A stretch of DNA of 64,000 bases from Agelaius tricolor (GCA_023055355.1 JALJCS010000002.1:76837001-76901000), one strand, 5' to 3'; shown: positions 38,321-50,880, numbered from the stretch's first letter. Numbers and translations are program-made. The notes: generated by a model from the letters alone, not told the origin.

Positions 38321-40444
38321 TGTCTTTTATACATGGCAAATTTATCAAATCCACTGCTTTCACAGTAAACATGAATTATAGAGAAAGTTCTGATTGTTCA
38401 TTCGAGTTACCATTGTCAAAGAGTTGATTATATTCCTGTTAGGTTGCTTGTGTAGCTTTTTTTTTCTTTTCTGCAGTTTATTGCCTATTTTGATGAAAAA
38501 GCAGAAAACATTACCATGGGAAGCAATACTGCAATAATCTACAACAAATCTACAATAATCTCATTTTGATTCACCTATAAAACAGCTCTACTGTAAAATT
38601 TCAGTGTGTAGAGGGGGAATTTGAAGAAAATTAAAATGCAAAATATAATTTTGTCTATGTCAGCATTTGCTGAATTTAAGCTGCTGCATTTTAGTCTCTA
38701 TAGGGCCAAGTCAGGAATGGTACATTCTGATGTCCTTATGAAAATTAAATAAATTTATTTCTTTCCTAGGGTTACCATGTCAAGTCGTATTTACAACCAT
38801 GCACAAACAATTTTCTTTAACACAAACATTAGTAATTTTTCATAAGTCCTATGTACAGTTACAGGTCAAAATATTAAAATAATGCTCCAAGTGAAATGAT
38901 AGGTTGAGTTGAAAGTAAAGAGGATGCAAATTATAATATGTAAATAGATACAAGAAAAACAAACCTTTCTGAGGTCACCAAGATTTCTATCAGGCAAATA
39001 GATTTGAAAAGTAAATTTCAAGGTCATTAATCTGGAAATCAATCATTGCTGTAGTACAGACTACCTAATAGACACCGTTCACTGATGGAGGTTTATCTTT
39101 CTGAAGTTTTCCCAGCCTCTTTCAAGGTTGAAATGCTCTCTACTATTTATCAAGCAAAGGAAGGATAGTCATATGGAGCACAGACATCAAGCAAGGCCTA
39201 TCAATAATGTTTATTTCCATCTAAGCATAAAATGCGTTTGGGGTGCACAATTAGAAGATCAATCACCAATCCACGTGTCAGGGGACATGTTGCCTGTTCC
39301 TTGCCTTTGTTGTCCCCTCCTTCTATTTCCTATATTTTTGTAATGGTCAGATCACATCTAGGGCCCCATGGATGATTAGTAATAAGAATTTCAAGATAGT
39401 TGGAAGTAAAATGCAGCACACTGTAGAAAAAAGACCAGTAATAAATTTTATTCAGCCTCCACCTTATTTTCCCTCAAATTTCCAATGAAGCATGTAGTTT
39501 CATAAAAACATAGAAAGGTATATTGACTTTGAAACAAATTGTGAAGTGTTTCCTTCAGCATTAAAATCTTTCTAGAAAGTGTCTTTTTCAGTAGGGATCC
39601 ACTGAAAGAAACCTATATCTAATGTGATGGTTTTAGGTTATGCAAAGAATGCTATTGTTGCTTTTAATAGAAAGAGAAGACTGTTGTGTTCCATCCTAGC
39701 AATTCTACAGACAACACATTTTAAACAATACAGTCCAACTTTATAGCAAGTGCACAAACTACACAGCTAATTCAGGAAAATAAAAGGGTACATTGATTAG
39801 CCTGAATTTGAAATTATTTATACAGTTTTGCAATGAAAATCTAAATAGTAGGACTGATAGTTTGGTTTATTACAGCAATATGCTTGAGGACTTACTGTAT
39901 AAAGAAATAGGGTAGTTCATGTCAGAAATTAAGACATAAAGCATTAAACTCCTTGGGAACTTCATGTGGTGACTATATTGATGATTCCCAGTTCTCTTCC
40001 TCTAAAATTTGATGTAACTTCTTTCTTTAAAACAAAGACTATTGCAAAGAGCAAAGATGATGCCTTGATTCCACTATGATTAATTCATTTTGCCATGGAT
40101 TTCAATATCTTTGAAATATACTTTCTTAGTGATTTCCAGGTTGGAATGCTTTGTCCTGTTCCAATCTAACTTTTGTTACTGGATTTATCTGGTAAAACTT
40201 CCACTCCTCTGAAGATATCTGAGATTTGGATCTTATCTCTGTATGGGTAGAATTTTGCTGGCCTGGCTATTACAGTGTGTGATTTATAAAATCATATAAT
40301 TTTTTTTTAAATTGTCTTTTTAAAAGTTTAAATCAAAAAACAGATGTGCCTGAAAGCTCTCCTCAAGTTGAACTGAGATGACTCAAAAAAAGCCCAGATG
40401 ACTTATAGCAATCCAACAACACTAATAGGATACAGGATACTTGA
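38321..40444. other. Unique AT-rich DNA
   Basis: Nothing recognised apart from short AT-rich runs and a CTACAACAAAT / CTACAATAATC near-duplication at about 38538-38560. Confidence 0.5.
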
Positions 40445-40512
40445 CCTGTGTTTGAATTTCTCTGCTGGCATATTGAATTCATGATCACTCTTCCACTGAG
40501 CTAGCAAAGGAA
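40445..40512 (-). mobile_element. tRNA-like relic: SINE head or tRNA pseudogene
   Basis: On the minus strand, TAGCTCAGTGG (complement of 40493-40503) is an exact RNA polymerase III box A, and the following GAAGAGT closes a D-arm stem: GCTC pairs with GAGT including one G-T pair. A box B-like ATTCAAAC (complement of 40450-40457) lies at almost the spacing found in a tRNA, one base long. The T-stem and acceptor stem do not pair and the anticodon stem is weak, so it is not a working tRNA. It could be the head of an ancient tRNA-derived SINE or a decayed tRNA copy. I could not recognise a SINE body to the left. Confidence 0.45.
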
Positions 40513-40576
40513 CTTCCTTCTTCTGTGTGCTACAGGCTGATGGTATCAACATATGCAGAAGAAATGCTGCAAAAAA

Positions 40577-40614
40577 TCAAATGGGGTTTAGCAAGAAGTC
40601 AAATGGGGTTTAGC
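40577..40614. repeat. Two-copy 16-bp direct repeat
   Basis: TCAAATGGGGTTTAGC occurs at 40577-40592 and at 40599-40614, a period of 22, without mismatch. Confidence 0.8.
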
Positions 40615-42769
40615 GTGGTAAGATCCAGCTTTAGAAGGACAGTTAAACAGTTAAGACAGGGAGAAAATCTGGATATATGTTGAGTGTCTATATTTTAAAT
40701 ATTCTTACTTTTAAAAGGATTTTTATACATTAAATTGCCATGCAGAAATTTTTAGATTCTTTGGGAGAAAATATTATATTAAAATACATAAATTATTAAA
40801 GCAGATGTGGTGACTGATTTGGACGAAATATCATGTTTTGTTTTAATATAATTTTTATATGCTTTAAACTCTTCTGAAACTTAAATTCATTACAGAAGGC
40901 TTCTTAGATTCCTTAATGATTGTACATTTCGATTTAATTAGTAGAAGAAATTTCTTGCATAATATCCAAAAGATATCTAAAATTTTCATAATGTATCTGG
41001 AAAAATTGCAGCTTCTTCCATTGTTACTTTTTAAATTAGTTTTTTTGGCATATAATGCATTAATGCTGTATATGATATCAAAGACCTGTATTTTCTAGAG
41101 ATTTAAAACCTGAAAATCAATAAATCTAATTAAGAACTTCAAGTTCCTGGAATTCTCATCAAGGCTACTTGCTGTACAATAAATAATAAAAAATAAGTAA
41201 AACCAAGCTGAAAAAAGAGATTAAGAAAGAAAAATAAGTTGAACTAAAAAGTGCCAGATCCTTCAAGTAAACAGTAATCAAAGAACTGTGACAAGAGAGT
41301 CCTACTGATTTGGGATATCTTCATACCATTAAGATATTTTGTAGGTTTGTTAAAGTAGGAATTTTTAACCTTTATGTACACAATGAAGAAGAAAGAGTTT
41401 AAATTGAGGGTAGTATGTGGCTTAGCTTAACTGCACATTTGTAAAGTAAAAGAACTCAGTCTGGATGAGGGATAATAGAGAATATTTTCATTCATCTTGT
41501 AATAATTTATTCATTTCCCACAATCAAAAGACAGCTCAAATATATCAGTACAGATGCAGAACACAATACTACAGTGCAAATCCCTAATTTAGCCTTAACA
41601 CCTAAACCATTACAAATACATATTTCTCAGTATCTGTTGTGATGACAATAAGAAGTCTTGTTAAGAAGGTCCAAGTCCCCAGGAACTTAAAAAGTATAGA
41701 GACAACAGTGTAAATTTTATGTCATTCCAAGATGCTGCAATACTTCTGAGACGTAGCTGAACACAAGATCAGAAATAGCAGCTGTGATTTCCTGATTCCT
41801 CTTGCTTTCTGTAATTTCTTATGTTAATCAAAAGAAGACTGAGAATTTCTCATTAAATCCAAGTGTTTGAAGCTACTGTTGGCTTACTGACCTATATATG
41901 CATGTTTTTACTTTCAATGAAAATATTTACACCCGTGTCCACCTATCTTCAGTATTTTTAAAGGTGGTACAAGCAATGCACAGTAGTTTCTGAGGACAAT
42001 GTGGTTCACCAGTCTTCATTCACACTACATCTTGCAAGGAACTAAAGCTGCCAAGCTTCTATAATTACAGGTCCAAATGTTTGTGCATCTGGGCTCTTGC
42101 ACATGTGTAGGAGTGCACCAGCTGTTCCCTTTCTCTGCATAATTTTCTCCTTTCCATTTTACCTTGTGAATTAAGGTTTCCTAAGGCAGCTGATAAGAAA
42201 TTTGGGATCAGATGAGCATGAACTTTATCACCTATTTCAGAACTAAGTCTCTCAAATACGTGTGGATTTGCCAACCACTGTAAAAAACTAGGGCTTTTGC
42301 TTTGATCCTTCTGATCCCTTAGTGAGGCAGTAAGAGAGCAAGAACAAGTGAAGAATGAGCTGGAAATCACATTCAATGTGGAGTGGGTTAAACTGTTATT
42401 ATGGGCCTAGAGGATGATTGAAGTAGAAACAGAATCATGGTTAAAAGCATCTGACACAGCCAAGAACGGAGGATCAGAGCTGTGAAGCTGGAGAGGATAA
42501 TGATAGATACTGGGGTAGTCACAAAGTGAAAGAAGAAGCCAAAAAACTAAATGGATACACACTACTTGAAATCAATTTCTTCTAGAGGCTTGTTGTTTCG
42601 TAAAAGTAAAGAAATGGAGCAAAACAGTATTATGAACTTTGCAATATATTCATCTACTCAATTAAGGCCTCAGTTGCTGCAGTGAACCACCACTACCTCA
42701 GTGTTTGGAATAATTACAGATTTAACTACCTTTCCTTCTAAGACTTTAAGGAACATTGTAGGGTTTTGA
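40615..42769. other. Unique AT-rich DNA
   Basis: No gene was recognised. A 103-codon minus-strand frame at 42065-42376 begins with a Ser/Cys/Leu-rich stretch. It has no known relative and no supporting splice or promoter context. Confidence 0.5.
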
Positions 42770-42935
42770 GGTTTTTGTTGCTTTTCTTTTTTTGTTTTGT
42801 TTTATTGGGTTTTTTTATTTGGTTAGTTGGTTGATTTTTTTCTGTGTTTTTTTTTTTTTCTGAAGTCTTTTTGCTGTTTTTTGTTGTTTTGGGGTTTTTT
42901 TTGTTTTTTTTTTGTTTGTTTGTTTGCTTTTTCTT
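42770..42935. repeat. T-rich low-complexity tract
   Basis: About 165 bases are mainly T with scattered G (GTTTTG, GGTTTTTT, TTTGTTTGTTTG units). On the minus strand this is an A-rich, C-dotted tract at the 3' side of the GC-rich block that follows, a layout that would fit a decayed poly(A) tail. Simple repeat growth is the other explanation. Confidence 0.85.
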
Positions 42936-42949
42936 GGAATTACTAGAAA

Positions 42950-43560
42950 ATTAATTCCCTTTTTCAAGTTCCCTTGGTAACTAACTACCAAGGCAGATCA
43001 CATGTAAGACGAACGCCAGACAGTGGTCGCACAACAGACCGTCATGTACCTGTCACAGGTCACAGTGCACCAAGACAGGAGGTCTCCTCGTTCCTGAGTG
43101 TTCATCTGGAGCTGCTGCAGGTGAGTGCTGGATGGACAGCACAGCCTGGGGGAGAGTTGTGCAAAGAGCCCTGCAGAGATGGGCTAGGAGGAGTCTTGTG
43201 TAGGGCTCACCCAGGCACTCTCAGCCCTTTGCCTTGAGGGCCCATCCCAGCTTAGTCCCGGTCCCAGATGCTCCCCTGAGCCATCCAGGTGTGCCTGTGT
43301 CCAGTCCTGGCCCTGACCTGACTGCACTGGATTATCTTCCTGCCTTCTCCTCAGACATAGCTGGTTATAAAAAATTTGTCTGGGGATGCCTAGGCTCTCA
43401 CCTAGCCCTGATTGCTCTCTCTGGATCTTCTCTGCTCTCCTGGGTTAGGGAGAGCAAGATTCTGTCCAGGTGCCAATCTGCTGTCACCGTTAGCTCCTAG
43501 CTCCCTTGCCTCAGTGAAGTAACCCACCCTTGCTGCCTCTTCAGGGGATCAACTGTCTTG
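42950..43560. other. GC-rich block of unknown origin
   Basis: About 600 bases stand out as much more GC-rich than everything around them, with several CpG dinucleotides (ACGAACGCC, GTCGCAC, CCGTC, CCCGGTCCC). Two adjacent plus-strand frames of 87 and 88 codons overlap slightly, at 42974-43237 and 43234-43500, but read as Pro/Ser/Gly-rich chains with no domain I know. A consensus donor, GCAG|GTGAGT at 43117-43126, and an acceptor, CCTTCTCCTCAG ending at 43354, lie 234 bases apart on the plus strand. It might be an LTR, a retrocopy on the minus strand ending in the adjacent T-rich tract, or a non-coding exon. I cannot decide. Confidence 0.4.
42972..42993. repeat. Short palindrome at the edge of the GC-rich block
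   Basis: CCTTGGTA and TACCAAGG are perfect 8-base inverted arms around ACTAAC. They sit where the T-rich tract gives way to the GC-rich block. Confidence 0.6.
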
Positions 43561-45608
43561 ATGAAAGTATGCAAATGTGTCCCTAGGAAGCCAATAATTG
43601 CCATAAAATTGATGCAGACATATAGATTAACTGATATCTTTTCCGTTTTTGAGAGTCAGGCTGATTTACTTGTGATAGTGGTATAATTTAGATGCAGTTT
43701 TGAAAACAATGTTAGTAAAAGACTCAGAAGTGCATATGTATAATGCTCAAAATAGTATATTTCACTATAACATATAAGAGGAACAGGTTTAGATATTTGC
43801 CTGTGTGTCACTTACAGGGTACCTCTTTTCTCCAAGACAGGCCATAAAGTGAACGGTCTTCCATACGAACCTGCTGAACTCACTGTTTAGGTAAAAGCAA
43901 GTGTGAAGAGGAAGGATTTCTAGTGTGCTCTCAGTGTTATTGAGTCTGGATTTCTACTGGAATAAGTGGAGAGCAGAAAGACTCAATGTTATCTCACCAT
44001 GAGGTACAAGTTTTGCAGGGACATTTTCACTCTTGCTCCAGAGGCACTTGATTGATAGCCTAGAGCAAATCCAAATCCTAAATGACTTTCCAAAGTAGAG
44101 CTGATTCCTCCAATTGCATTGGGAAATGATCTGGTAGCCTATGTAAACCTTTGGGCATAGGAACCATGTGCCCTGTATGGTCCTACTAAGCAGGAATTCA
44201 TACTCTTCTAGAAGAAACTTCTGAGTGTTTTTAGATTAGAGATTTTTTTTTGCTACCATAATTAGAGCAGAAAGCAGCAAAGCAGTTTAACTATGAAAGA
44301 TTCACATGGTTAAAAAACAGTGCTAAAATCCTTAGTTTCCTAGGAAAGGAAGCAAAGTCATACAGGTTTTTTCCCCTCTCTAACTTCTCTTCAGATACTT
44401 TTCTCCTCTTCTCATGAAAGAGACTTCTTGTCTCCAGATTTTTTACTGATGATTGCTCTCAGCAAATTCTTACTCTTCTCTATATGGATGTAGGTTATGT
44501 CCATCAGCTATGTAGTTGATTTTCCGAGTTCCATCAGCATCAATGAATTCTTACTATGCCATAATATTAAATATTCTTAAATCCAAATTGTATTTTTGAG
44601 TAAGCAGTTTGAAAATCATAATATATTTCAATACACAGTCATGTTTTATGGGAAAAATTGGCATAGAATACTCTCAAGTCCTGAAAAAACAAATAGATAT
44701 ATTTTCATCTTTTTTTTCATATAAGCATGCATGTATTTACCCTGTTACTTTGTCATATTTATGTTTCATTCCTGCACTTTCATATCTGGCCATATCAGTA
44801 AACACTGAAATCCTGTTTTGGTCAAGACTGTGCCTGAATTTTCCTATTCTCTGTTATTATGCTTGAGCTAGCTTGTCAGGTAAAACCTCCATTATTCATA
44901 TACTTCCACATGCTTCCTAAAACTGGTAGGAGCTCTTAAGAAATGAAAGTATAAACATTTCCATTTATTTGTTTGTTTTATTTTCAAAATAAGCCATGAA
45001 ACTCTTCAACACAATCTGCTCTTAGTTGAGTAACCATTTAAACATACTGCAGTGAATATCTATCCTCCCACATCTTCCAACTTCTTTTATTACTCCTCAT
45101 CTGAATTTAGTTTGTTAGTAATTCCAAAAGATAATAACATTTTTTTTCTCCTGCTCTCAGACACTCACTAGGGATGACTTGAACTTTGAATCAAAATGAA
45201 AGAATTAGTAGTCTATGGTAGTGCAGCACAACAGGAAATGATAAAGAACACAAGCAGTTGAAATTGTAGGCAAAAATGCCAGAAAGCAGAATGCAATTTT
45301 TTAGGCAAACTGGGAAGTGTCCAGGACACTGAAGCCAATATGCAAACTACTGGAACCCTGACATAAAAGGTTAAGCATAGGAGTAATCATAGTTAGTATT
45401 CCTGTCATATTTTCATCTTCAAAACACAAAGTCAATGAACAAGCCATTATTAATTTTCCACAACTGTTTAACACAATGATTTACCTAACTGATCTATAAT
45501 ATCACTTCAAACACCCACTTTTCTTCCCATGACTGTCCTCAAATTTGGCTAAAGGCTGAAACAAGGCAGGGAAAATCTTTGTCAGAAAGCTTACAAAGAA
45601 AAGCTTAC
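43561..45608. other. Unique AT-rich DNA
   Basis: No gene or recognisable transposon was seen. Confidence 0.5.
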
Positions 45609-45669
45609 TGAAAAAAAACTCTAATTTCCAAGATTAAAGTTAAATCTTGGAAATTAGAGTTCTTTTTCA
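45609..45669. repeat. Near-perfect hairpin, 27-bp arms, 7-base loop
   Basis: The left arm 45609-45635 and right arm 45643-45669 are reverse complements with one mismatch (45616 against 45662); the inner 19 base pairs are perfect. The loop is AAAGTTA. The core of the arm reads CTCTAATTTCCAAGATT. Such a stem would fold strongly as RNA from either strand. A local inverted duplication by template switching would create it, and so would the centre of a tiny inverted-repeat transposon. No TA or longer target duplication is evident. Confidence 0.95.
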
Positions 45670-46920
45670 ATAATCTGAAATTTCAGACACAAAACATGTG
45701 CTTCAGTATGAAAAAACTTCAAATCTCAAACCTCCAGACAAACTTAACCCCTCAAATCAAAAAATAGTTCTTTCAAATTTCTAACATAAAATGTTTCACT
45801 TAGAGCTGAAATTCCATCTAAGAGGCCATGTTCCACAGTTCCTGTTTCAGTCCCTTTTCTCCAGGATTTATGAGGTGTCGGGGTGAAAAAAATTTTGGTT
45901 GCCCCCATAGAGAGCAAAGCCCAGATATCAAAAAACCTCATGGTGCTGTTAGTAACTGTGCTGAAACTCAGCTCAGTTTCAAATGCTCACAAGCTGCTGT
46001 CTCTGACTACAGGGTAGTGCTGGGGCACAAGGGACTCCCTATCAGCTCTTTTATCTCCAGTCTTCTCCATCAACAAATGTAGCTGTCTTATCCTGGATTC
46101 AGAAGCCTAATCATGATTCAGCATGCAGAAAATGTGAGCAATCAGGGACAGTGGCTCATGAGCACACTTGGAGGCTAAAGTAAAGTATGAATGCTCAGAC
46201 TTGCAAGGAATCAAAAGACTCCAGGTCAATACTGAGAAAGTTGGAAAGGCATCTTTCCAGGTCCAGCACTGGGTGCAGAGAGAATTTATTACACTGGACC
46301 TATAAATTTATAGGGCTACTCAGAGCTGGATGTCCTTTACCCCTGTCCCAGCAGTTTCTTTCCACAGACAAGCTGGACTATGCATTCAAGGACTTTTGAG
46401 ACACCATTATTCTCTGAGAGTAAATTTGTCTCAGAAAAATTCTGACCATCTAATTTTACCTGAGCTCATTTAAATTCTATCAATAACTAATTCACAAGAT
46501 CACAAAGCCAGAGTCTTTCTGGGATACCTCATTTTAAGACTTGTTGTCCACATTCTGCAGAAGACACTATTTAAGGAGGAGTTTGTAAAATGTATTATGC
46601 ATGTATGCAACTTTGTTAGCTGTACAAATTGATCTCTAGAGTTTGCCATAAAATGTTCAAGTACAAAGAGCTAAAAACATGAAAGAGTAGATGGAGAATA
46701 AGTAATATGCTTCATTAATATCAAGAGATAGAGAAGGAATAACATTATTTTTCATTATTTGGTTACTATTTGTACAGTTCTTTGAATATATAACATGCTC
46801 CATATAAGCATTAAATTATTATTAATATTAGGCTGTCAAATTTCTCTGTGCTGTACTTCTCTCACTTGCTGGGAACTATGAAAATGAATACATGCCTGAG
46901 AGGATGAGCACTAGATCAAT
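45670..46920. other. Unique DNA
   Basis: No gene was recognised. Frames of 84 and 70 codons at 45828-46082 and 46187-46399 have no known relatives. Confidence 0.5.
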
Positions 46921-46957
46921 CAAATCAAATCAAATCAAATCAAATCAAATCAAATCA
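46921..46957. repeat. CAAAT pentanucleotide microsatellite
   Basis: Seven perfect tandem CAAAT units at 46921-46955 are preceded by a shorter CAAT unit and followed by a partial CA. Confidence 0.97.
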
Positions 46958-49900
46958 GGACAACACCTTTAACCAGCATTGCTGAATCTGTTTTGCAGAT
47001 GACAGTAATGCTTTTGCACCTGCTGCTGTAATATTCATTGAAGTACATCCTTCTGACTTCACATATTTTTAACTTTCTGGCAGCATGAATGGACCAACAC
47101 TGACCCTACTATATTTTTATTTTGATGCTATACTGTTGTGCTGGTTGCATTTCTATCTATTTGCACCCAATTTGGAATTCTTTACCAACATCACATTATT
47201 ACAAGAACTGGTTTTATTGAAAGTCATGAGATCTTCATTCTACCAGTGTGTTTAGAGCATCCAATGAAAATTAGAAGCCTGCCCATTTAAGACAGCTCAA
47301 AGTATTTACAGATACTGATCTCTGGGTTAAATTTCATACAGTTTATAAAACTGATATGAGTATGCATATTTATATGCATATCAGTGCAATGTTGTTAATG
47401 CCATATAATTACACTTGAAAGATGACTTGACTAGTGCTTTGCAGAATCAAGCAAAGTTCCTTTCATAAATCACCTGGCTAATCTAAGAATCAGAACTGAT
47501 GTTCTTTTAGAGGTAGGGTACTATTTTAGTGCAGATAAATATACAAAAGAGAAAATCAGAGAGACATATGACAGCAAAAGATACAGAAAAGTCGGGAAAA
47601 AAGACACAAAAAAGGCCCTCCCCAAATAAAAAACCCCAAAACACCAAACCCAAAAACCAAAAACCAAAACCAAACTCATGAAAGAATTTTGAGGTTAATC
47701 ATGATGATTTTACAGTGCTTGATTTCCTCAAGTGCAGGGTAAAGCAGTGTTTCTCATGCCTCATATAAGTATGAACAGATTGTATCAAAATAACCTGGTT
47801 TCATCACCATCTTTTCCTCCTAACCAAAATAACTCACAGGACCATGGATTTTGGGTAGCCATTTGGTTTGAAAGAATTGTACATTCTTGTTCCTTTGAAC
47901 TGTGACATCATCCTACAGAGTTCAGAGTGCTGCAGTCATCTTGTCTCCTTGGTGTCATTGTATATTATCAGAGTAGAAGGTGATATTTAGCTAAATGACT
48001 TACTGAAACAACTTGATTTTGCTTCACTCCCAGTAATGTATCACATGGTAGAAAAGAAAGAAGTGTAACATTTTAAACAAAATCATTTAGCAGTAATATT
48101 TAGGACTGCAGTGAAACAGGAAAGCCAATAAGAATCTTTTTGCTAGGGAAATGAACACCCCTAAACAAAAACTTATCTCTAATGACTTCCTACCAGTGAG
48201 AGACAGGATTGACACTTTTGCTCATAATATCTGAATGAAATGTTAGCAGCAACTAAAGCCATGGAAATGGATTCACATGCCCTGTGGGTGTGAATCTACA
48301 GCCCAAGAATAATTGGGTTACTTTTACAAAGTGTAGACTTTTGCAAATAAGCCAAATTTCTAAATTAATTTGGAATTTCAGATAATATCAGACTAATACA
48401 TTGGAAGATTTTTTTTTTACCGCCTGCTAATGCTGCTTTAAGCTTGCTTAGGCAGGAACAGCATCCAGGGACATATATTTGTCCATGCCCTTGTCTTTAG
48501 CCTGCCCTACAGCCTGTCAAGGACTGGCAGAAAGCATTGCTCTGGATAATGTCTGCTGTTATGCACTGGCCTCATTACAGTCTGCCTCGGAAGAACAATT
48601 TTGTAATTCATATAAATAAGATTTTTTTGTTGAGGCCAATGTACTGAGAGAAACATACACTGTATGCCTGTCACTCATAAACTAATTCATACTTATCATG
48701 TGTCATAGTAATATTTTGTACAGATTTATTGAATTATTTTATAGTCTCTGTTGCTATTCTAAGGCTATTTCACAGCAGCAAAATCCAAATTCTCTGCACT
48801 CATTTCTAGATATCTTTAAATATATGGATCTATATATGTGTGCTATAATCACTGAAGTATCAGTGAAACTTAAACATTGAAAAAGGAGCTCATTTGCATC
48901 TGGACCTACAAATTAATTTTCTATTCAGCTTTAAAACAGCGAGGGCTTATGTTAAAATGAACTCCATTGTAAAACTAGACTGAAATTCCCAAACTTCCCT
49001 CTCCAATGTTTAGAAAAAACCAAGGCAGTTGATTTGTTCAGATTTTGCACCATATTTTTAAACTATTAAATTAAAGAAAAATAATTCTGTCCCTCAGTCC
49101 CCATCTGAGCACCTGATGTAAAACACCAAAATGCCTCTTGGACCTGATAAATTTGACCTCAACCTGCTCCTATCTATCAAATCTAAGAATTGTTCTTGTG
49201 CTCAACATTATCTCCTCAGGGCTCAGAGAGTCAGAGCTGGCCTCAGGTGACCTACTAGAAAAACTTCAGTAATGTTGCATACACATTCTATTTATTGAAA
49301 GGAAGGAACATTAGCAGTTGGTACTAATACTCTATTTAGGAGGACTGCAGTTGAGAGAATGTTGGAATGAGATTGGCGTTTTACATGAGGAATTGGTACT
49401 ACTTTCCTAAAATGCACCAGTGGTCTCCAAGTTATATTTGTGCTTCAGAGATAAGCCAAATGCCATTATTCTGTCCTGCAGTAGTCTGTATTTTTAGAAA
49501 AGATGAAATAACCAACACTTGCATTTTTTACATCTGTGATATGAACCAATAACCCCATGAAATTGGATGAGCACTAACCTTCTGTGAAAAACGATTAGCC
49601 CTATGCTATGTTCTAAGATAAAAATAATAAAATATGAAAAGTTTTTGAAGGGCAAGAATTACTCCTACTGAACTGAGAATTAGATTTCTTTGTGGAATTA
49701 CTGAGAAGAGTTTTTTCCCAGAAAAGTGTGAAGCAGCAAGTAACACTATTTATTAAGATTTAATGAAATGTGTGGAAAAGCTTGACTCTAAGATACATTT
49801 CTCAAAAACAATGTGGTAGCTGGGATTTCTGTTCATGCCTTTCATCTTGATCTTCAAAACTGCTGTGAATGCATGCAAGGCAGAATATGCCAGTGCTGCC

Positions 49901-50635
49901 ATCAGGAAGACATTAGGCATAAAAGAACCTAAAGTTTGATGCTTTACCAGTCATGTGCATTAGTTCATTTCAAGTTTTGCTTAACCCCCACATAAAAACC
50001 TTTCATTTAAAAAAATTTCAATTATATTCAAGGAATAACAAACTTCATCTTTTTTAACTCAAATTTGGACTTTCTAAGTAGAAGATTGAAACTTATCCTT
50101 AAATCAAATTTATATTTATATTTTTCAATTAATTTTGTTTTTTAATAGCAAATTATCCAGGTTTTTTTCATGTGTAGTTCAAAAAATCAAAACCTGTAAT
50201 TTTAATATCTTGATTTCACTAATTCAATCAGACTTAAATATACCTTCTTAGAAAAACTAAAGATCATAATCACAGATAAAATTATTAGAAAGAAAAAAGG
50301 TAACATTTTCAAAAACAGTTACATGGTTTTGATGCTGAAATTCCATGTCAGAAACTATTGGTGACTCTGGGGATTGTTTACATTTCATTCAGCATCAACA
50401 GAATTTGAGCAATTAATGCTTACATTCATTTTGATACTTTTACATATGTTTTAGGAGAAAGAATAAATTACAGGAAAAGGAAGAATCACTAATCTATTTT
50501 TCATAAAGTATTTGTTAGACTGCCTGAAAAAAGAAGGCTGTTGAGTGACTTAGAGGTTATTAATATTTTGGAAGATATATAAAGGATGAGGCAAGAAGAA
50601 ACAGTAGAAAATTTAAATCTTGGAAGTAGAAATGG
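46958..50635. other. Unique AT-rich DNA with one A-rich tract
   Basis: No gene was recognised. A small AT palindrome (TATGCATA twice around TTTA) lies at 47361-47380, and an A/C-rich tract at 47596-47675 is listed separately. A slightly GC-richer patch at about 48420-48600 shows nothing recognisable. Confidence 0.5.
47596..47675. repeat. A-rich tract dotted with C
   Basis: AAAAAAGACAC, AATAAAAAACCCC, CCAAACCCAAAAACC and CCAAAACC units form an almost purely A/C stretch. It has the same flavour as the tracts at 58818-58942 and, on the opposite strand, at 42770-42935. Confidence 0.85.
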
Positions 50636-50880
50636 CATGCTCAGGGGAAAAAGAAGACTGGAAGTCCCTTGGGATATCCATAGTGTCCCGTATTGGGAAA
50701 GCTACCCTGGTAGTTTCCTGTTAGACCTTCGGGCTTTCCCAGGAGGTCTCCCAGTGACCGGCCCCTCTGTATCAGTTAACGGACCCAAGGCATATGGGCC
50801 ATGCCTGGTGGGGCCCAGAGCTTTTCCCTGTCTCACCTCTGTGAAGGAAGGATGCCTTATATGCCTTTTGTTTTGAGACA
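50636..50880. other. GC-richer patch, unexplained
   Basis: About 240 bases are richer in G and C than the surroundings, with TGTCCCGTATTGGGAAAGC, GTGACCGGCCCCTCTG and CCTGGTGGGGCCCAGAG. A stem (GGAAAGCTACC against GGTAGTTTCC, one bulge) lies at 50696-50718. Frames are open on both strands here (96 and 69 codons) without similarity to a protein I know. A fragment of an LTR is one possibility. Confidence 0.3.

Noticed and set aside
40445..40512. Functional tRNA gene
   Set aside because: Acceptor and T stems do not pair, so only a relic can be claimed.
46921..46957. CRISPR-like repeat array
   Set aside because: The units are contiguous 5-base repeats without spacers, so it is a plain microsatellite. 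No CRISPR array exists in the window.
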